Shown here one piece after another: positions 6,629 through 8,938 of a stretch of DNA of 8,938 bases. The notes under the pieces are model-generated. The model saw only the letters and a list, made by a program, of their open reading frames with translations, was not told the DNA's origin and did no database searches. The stretch comes from Pedobacter sp. UBA1654 (GTDB lineage: Bacteria; Bacteroidota; Bacteroidia; Sphingobacteriales; Sphingobacteriaceae): positions 88,886 to 97,823 of the forward strand of contig DCLG01000082.1 in the NCBI GenBank assembly GCA_002320935.1, written 5' to 3'. Both the position numbers and the translations under genes were made by a program. How positions within the stretch are numbered: position 1 is the stretch's first letter; each line of letters begins with the position of its first letter.

Positions 6629-8314
6629 ATGGAAAATAAAACCATATCACGCACTTTCCGCTTACTTTCTCAATTGATGGAATTGCAGCAGGAGAATCCT
6701 TTTAAGATCAAAACAATTGCTAATGCTGCAATTAAAATAGATAAACTTCCCTATTCGATCAGCACTAAATCGTTGGAGGAAATTAGCCAGATTGATGGCC
6801 TTGGCAAAAGCACTGCCTCGAAAGTTTGGGAATTGATACAAACCGGCACACTCGCCGAAATTAAACAGATATCCGCTGAAATCCCCGAAGGTGTTGTAGA
6901 AATGCTCAGCCTGAAAGGTATCGGCCCCAAAAAGATCCTGACAATATGGAAAGAGCTCGGTGTTGAAAACCTGGGTGAGCTTTACTATGCTTGTAACGAA
7001 AACCGGCTTATAGAAGCTAAGGGTTTCGGTGCAAAGACGCAGGAAGAGGTAAAAAGGTTAATTGAGTTCAACATGGCTGGGATGGGCAAGTTCTTATATG
7101 CCCAGGCAGAGCCCCTTGCAATCGAGCTTAAGGAACAGTTATCGCTCTGGATGAGCAATCTGGAACCAGCAGCCCTGATCGAGATCGTTGGCGATTACAG
7201 ACGCTTCTGTGAAATAATCGAAGACCTGACAATCGTCATTGGCTCCGATGATCCTTCCAAGGTCAGCAAACAAATTACAGGGTATAGCCCACTTGTTTTT
7301 ACCGAAACAGAGCAGTGTGTCTTCGAGGCAAATAGTCCTTTTGGTTTAAAGATCATCCTGCATATTGTCCCCAAAGAAGCGTTTTTTCTAAACGTCTTTA
7401 AACGTACAGGAAACCCCTCTCACGTTTCTAAGGTTCTGGAGCTAGCGGGCCAAGGCCCTTTTCCAACAGAAGAATCGATTTATAAACAAGCTGGATTAAC
7501 TTTCGTCGTGCCAGAGTTACGCGAAGGCTTAGATGAACTTGCACTTGCAAAATCCAGCAGCCTGCCAGAACTCATCACTTACGCAGACTTAAAAGGCAGC
7601 CTTCACAACCACTCTACCTGGAGCGATGGTGTACATACACTCGAAGAAATGGCGCTGTACTGCCGGGATGAACTTACATTGGAATACCTTGGTATCTGTG
7701 ACCACTCAAAATCGGCCTTTTATGCCAAAGGCCTACACGAGCAAAGAGTAGAGGCCCAGCACAGGGAAATTGAAGCTTTAAACACAAAACTCGCACCTTT
7801 TAAGATTTTCAAAGGAATTGAAAGTGATATCCTAAATGATGGTTCTTTAGATTATAGCAATGATGTGCTTCGGACCTTTGATTTCGTAGTTGCTTCGGTG
7901 CACAGCAACCTTCGCATGGATGAGCAGAAAGCAACGGCAAGATTGATTAAAGCGATTGAAAATCCATTTACCACAATCTTAGGACATCCGACCGGCCGTT
8001 TGTTGTTAAGTAGAAAAGGATATGATGTTGATTATGCTAAAGTCATTGATGCTTGTGCAGCAAATGGGGTCGTGATCGAAATTAACGCCAATCCTCTGCG
8101 CTTGGATTTAGATTGGCGTTGGCATCGATATGCCCTCGAAAAGGGCGTATTGCTATCTATTAATCCTGATGCACACCGGATGGAGAAATTTCGTGATATG
8201 CATTACGGAGTGTATGTTGCACGAAAAGGCGGGCTTGAAGCAAAAAGCTGCTTAAATGCTTTATCGCTCACAGAAATGACGGCATACTTTGAAAGGCGTA
8301 GATTATCTATTTAA
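6629..8314 (+). CDS. PolX-type protein: HhH repeats, degenerate polymerase-beta domain and intact PHP phosphoesterase domain
   Basis: The 561-residue length and domain order match bacterial family X DNA polymerases such as B. subtilis PolX (about 570). Helix-hairpin-helix motifs occur at I-D-G-L-G-K (55-60), L-K-G-I-G-P (95-100) and A-K-G-F-G-A (130-135). The nucleotidyltransferase core (about 150-300) is altered. Where PolX has G-S-x-R-R and D-L-D, this protein has G-D-Y-R-R (188-192) and D199-L-T201. The third Asp, in the V-D-L-R strand, is replaced in I-I-L-H (242-245). The F-T-G-S-K motif reads R-T-G-N-P (259-263). DNA synthesis is therefore unlikely. The PHP domain (about 320-555) keeps all nine metal ligands: H326, H328, D333, H359, E398, H425, H453, D514 and H516. 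Inference: a DNA-binding PHP nuclease in repair, as PHP domains of PolX enzymes have 3'-5' exonuclease activity. An automatic annotation would call it PolX. The ATG at 6629 fits the family N terminus. Confidence 0.88.
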   Translation: MENKTISRTFRLLSQLMELQQENPFKIKTIANAAIKIDKLPYSISTKSLEEISQIDGLGKSTASKVWELIQTGTLAEIKQISAEIPEGVVEMLSLKGIGPKKILTIWKELGVENLGELYYACNENRLIEAKGFGAKTQEEVKRLIEFNMAGMGKFLYAQAEPLAIELKEQLSLWMSNLEPAALIEIVGDYRRFCEIIEDLTIVIGSDDPSKVSKQITGYSPLVFTETEQCVFEANSPFGLKIILHIVPKEAFFLNVFKRTGNPSHVSKVLELAGQGPFPTEESIYKQAGLTFVVPELREGLDELALAKSSSLPELITYADLKGSLHNHSTWSDGVHTLEEMALYCRDELTLEYLGICDHSKSAFYAKGLHEQRVEAQHREIEALNTKLAPFKIFKGIESDILNDGSLDYSNDVLRTFDFVVASVHSNLRMDEQKATARLIKAIENPFTTILGHPTGRLLLSRKGYDVDYAKVIDACAANGVVIEINANPLRLDLDWRWHRYALEKGVLLSINPDAHRMEKFRDMHYGVYVARKGGLEAKSCLNALSLTEMTAYFERRRLSI

Positions 8315-8347
8315 CTATTGTCTGGTATCATAAACCATTCTAATCTC

Positions 8348-8355
8348 TATCTTTG
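8348..8355 (+). promoter_or_regulatory. -7 element of a candidate promoter for the heptose kinase gene
   Basis: TATCTTTG matches the Bacteroidota -7 consensus TAnnTTTG exactly and lies 17 bases before the ATG at 8373, so the leader would be only about 10 bases. The -33 box is weak: the nearest match is TCTGG around 8321-8325, at a 22-base spacing. No terminator is seen after the upstream gene, so read-through is also possible. Confidence 0.45.
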
Positions 8356-8372
8356 AAAATTAACAACATTGC

Positions 8373-8938
8373 ATGCTTGCAGAAAAACTATACAAAGCAT
8401 CTTCAGAATCGCCAATACCGAACATTTTAGTTATCGGCGATTTAATGCTGGACCATTATATATTTGGTAGTGCAACACGCCTTTCACCGGAGGCACCCGT
8501 TCCTGTGGTGAATACGCAAAGAGAACGGAAGATTGTTGGTGGTGCGGCAAACGTGGCATCAAATCTGGTAGACCTTGGCGCAACTGTATCACTGGCTGGC
8601 ATTCTGGGTGATGATATGTTCGGTTCGGAAATCATCGATATATTAAAGGACAAACAGATCCAAACCGACCTGATCCTGAAGGACAGGGGCCGAAAAACGA
8701 CAGTGAAAACGCGGGTAATTGCCGGCACACACCAGATTGTTCGAATTGACACGGAAGATACTCATGATATCTCAGCTACATTAAGCGGCCAATTTTTGGC
8801 TGCATTAGACGATGCCATTCAAAAAACGGACATTATTATTTTATCAGACTATAACAAAGGCCTGCTCACCCGCGAGTTATCCCTCGCCATCATTGCACGT
8901 TGTCACGAATTTGGAAAGAAAATAATTGTAGATCCGAA
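8373..8938 (+). CDS. D-glycero-beta-D-manno-heptose-7-phosphate kinase (RfaE1 / HldE kinase domain), 3' end missing
   Basis: The first 188 codons of a PfkB/ribokinase-family sugar kinase are present and the frame is open to the window end. I-G-D-L-M-L-D-H-Y (21-29), followed by A-T-R-L-S-P-E-A-P-V-P-V-V (34-46), is the hallmark of the RfaE1/HldE heptose kinase. The PfkB signature G-G-A-A-N-V-A-S-N-L (56-65) and G-D-D-M-F-G (79-84), and the S-D-Y-N-K-G-L-L-T strand-loop (158-166), also fit. The enzyme makes heptose 1,7-bisphosphate for ADP-heptose, the LPS inner-core sugar. The catalytic Asp region (GAGD) lies beyond the window, so it is not possible to say whether this is a kinase-only RfaE1 or a bifunctional HldE with a C-terminal adenylyltransferase. 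The start agrees with the promoter-like element just upstream. Confidence 0.92.
   Translation, partial: MLAEKLYKASSESPIPNILVIGDLMLDHYIFGSATRLSPEAPVPVVNTQRERKIVGGAANVASNLVDLGATVSLAGILGDDMFGSEIIDILKDKQIQTDLILKDRGRKTTVKTRVIAGTHQIVRIDTEDTHDISATLSGQFLAALDDAIQKTDIIILSDYNKGLLTRELSLAIIARCHEFGKKIIVDP

Noticed and set aside
8456..8752. Minus-strand open frame of 98 codons near the right end
   Set aside because: It is antisense to the RfaE1/HldE kinase frame, which has clear PfkB signatures and stays open from 8373 to the window end.
1..8938. A defence system, mobile element or other unknown multi-gene system
   Set aside because: Every gene except the small Hpt protein fits a named housekeeping family, composition is even, and there are no transposase, integrase, terminal repeats or array-like repeats. 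I do not see support for such a system.

Overview
The window looks like chromosome from a Bacteroidota bacterium, most likely Sphingobacteriaceae (Pedobacter-like). The clues are moderate to low GC, start codons without Shine-Dalgarno sequences, upstream elements resembling the phylum's -33 TTTG / -7 TAnnTTTG promoter, a Rho factor with a long disordered insertion, and protein sequences typical of that group. The genus is inference. Coding density is high. I see no tRNA, rRNA, CRISPR array, insertion sequence or phage gene.

Left part (1-1197): on the minus strand, pyrF (pyrimidine synthesis) overlaps by 4 bp the start of a DMT/EamA-type permease gene that leaves the window. About 270 bp of AT-rich spacer then separates pyrF from the divergent rho gene and carries a plausible rho promoter.

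Middle (1198-4738): rho, pssA (phosphatidylserine synthase) and purS (a subunit of FGAM synthase) run close together on the plus strand and look like one transcription unit. They converge on a minus-strand pair, folK (folate synthesis) followed by a small orphan Hpt phosphotransfer protein. The purS and hpt stop codons share the four bases TTAA, inside a hairpin that could stop transcription from both sides.

Right part (4739-8938): sppA (membrane signal-peptide peptidase) is divergent from folK across 53 bp and ends at a strong intrinsic terminator. Next come a PolX-type HhH / polymerase-beta / PHP protein and the start of an RfaE1/HldE heptose kinase gene for LPS inner-core sugar, preceded by a good -7 element.

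The genes are mostly housekeeping ones with no single shared pathway, and I found no convincing new multi-gene system. Two things stand out. The PolX-type protein keeps all nine PHP metal ligands but has lost two of three polymerase carboxylates and other nucleotide-binding motifs. The Rho insertion has a basic-acidic-basic charge-block layout, relevant to condensate formation.
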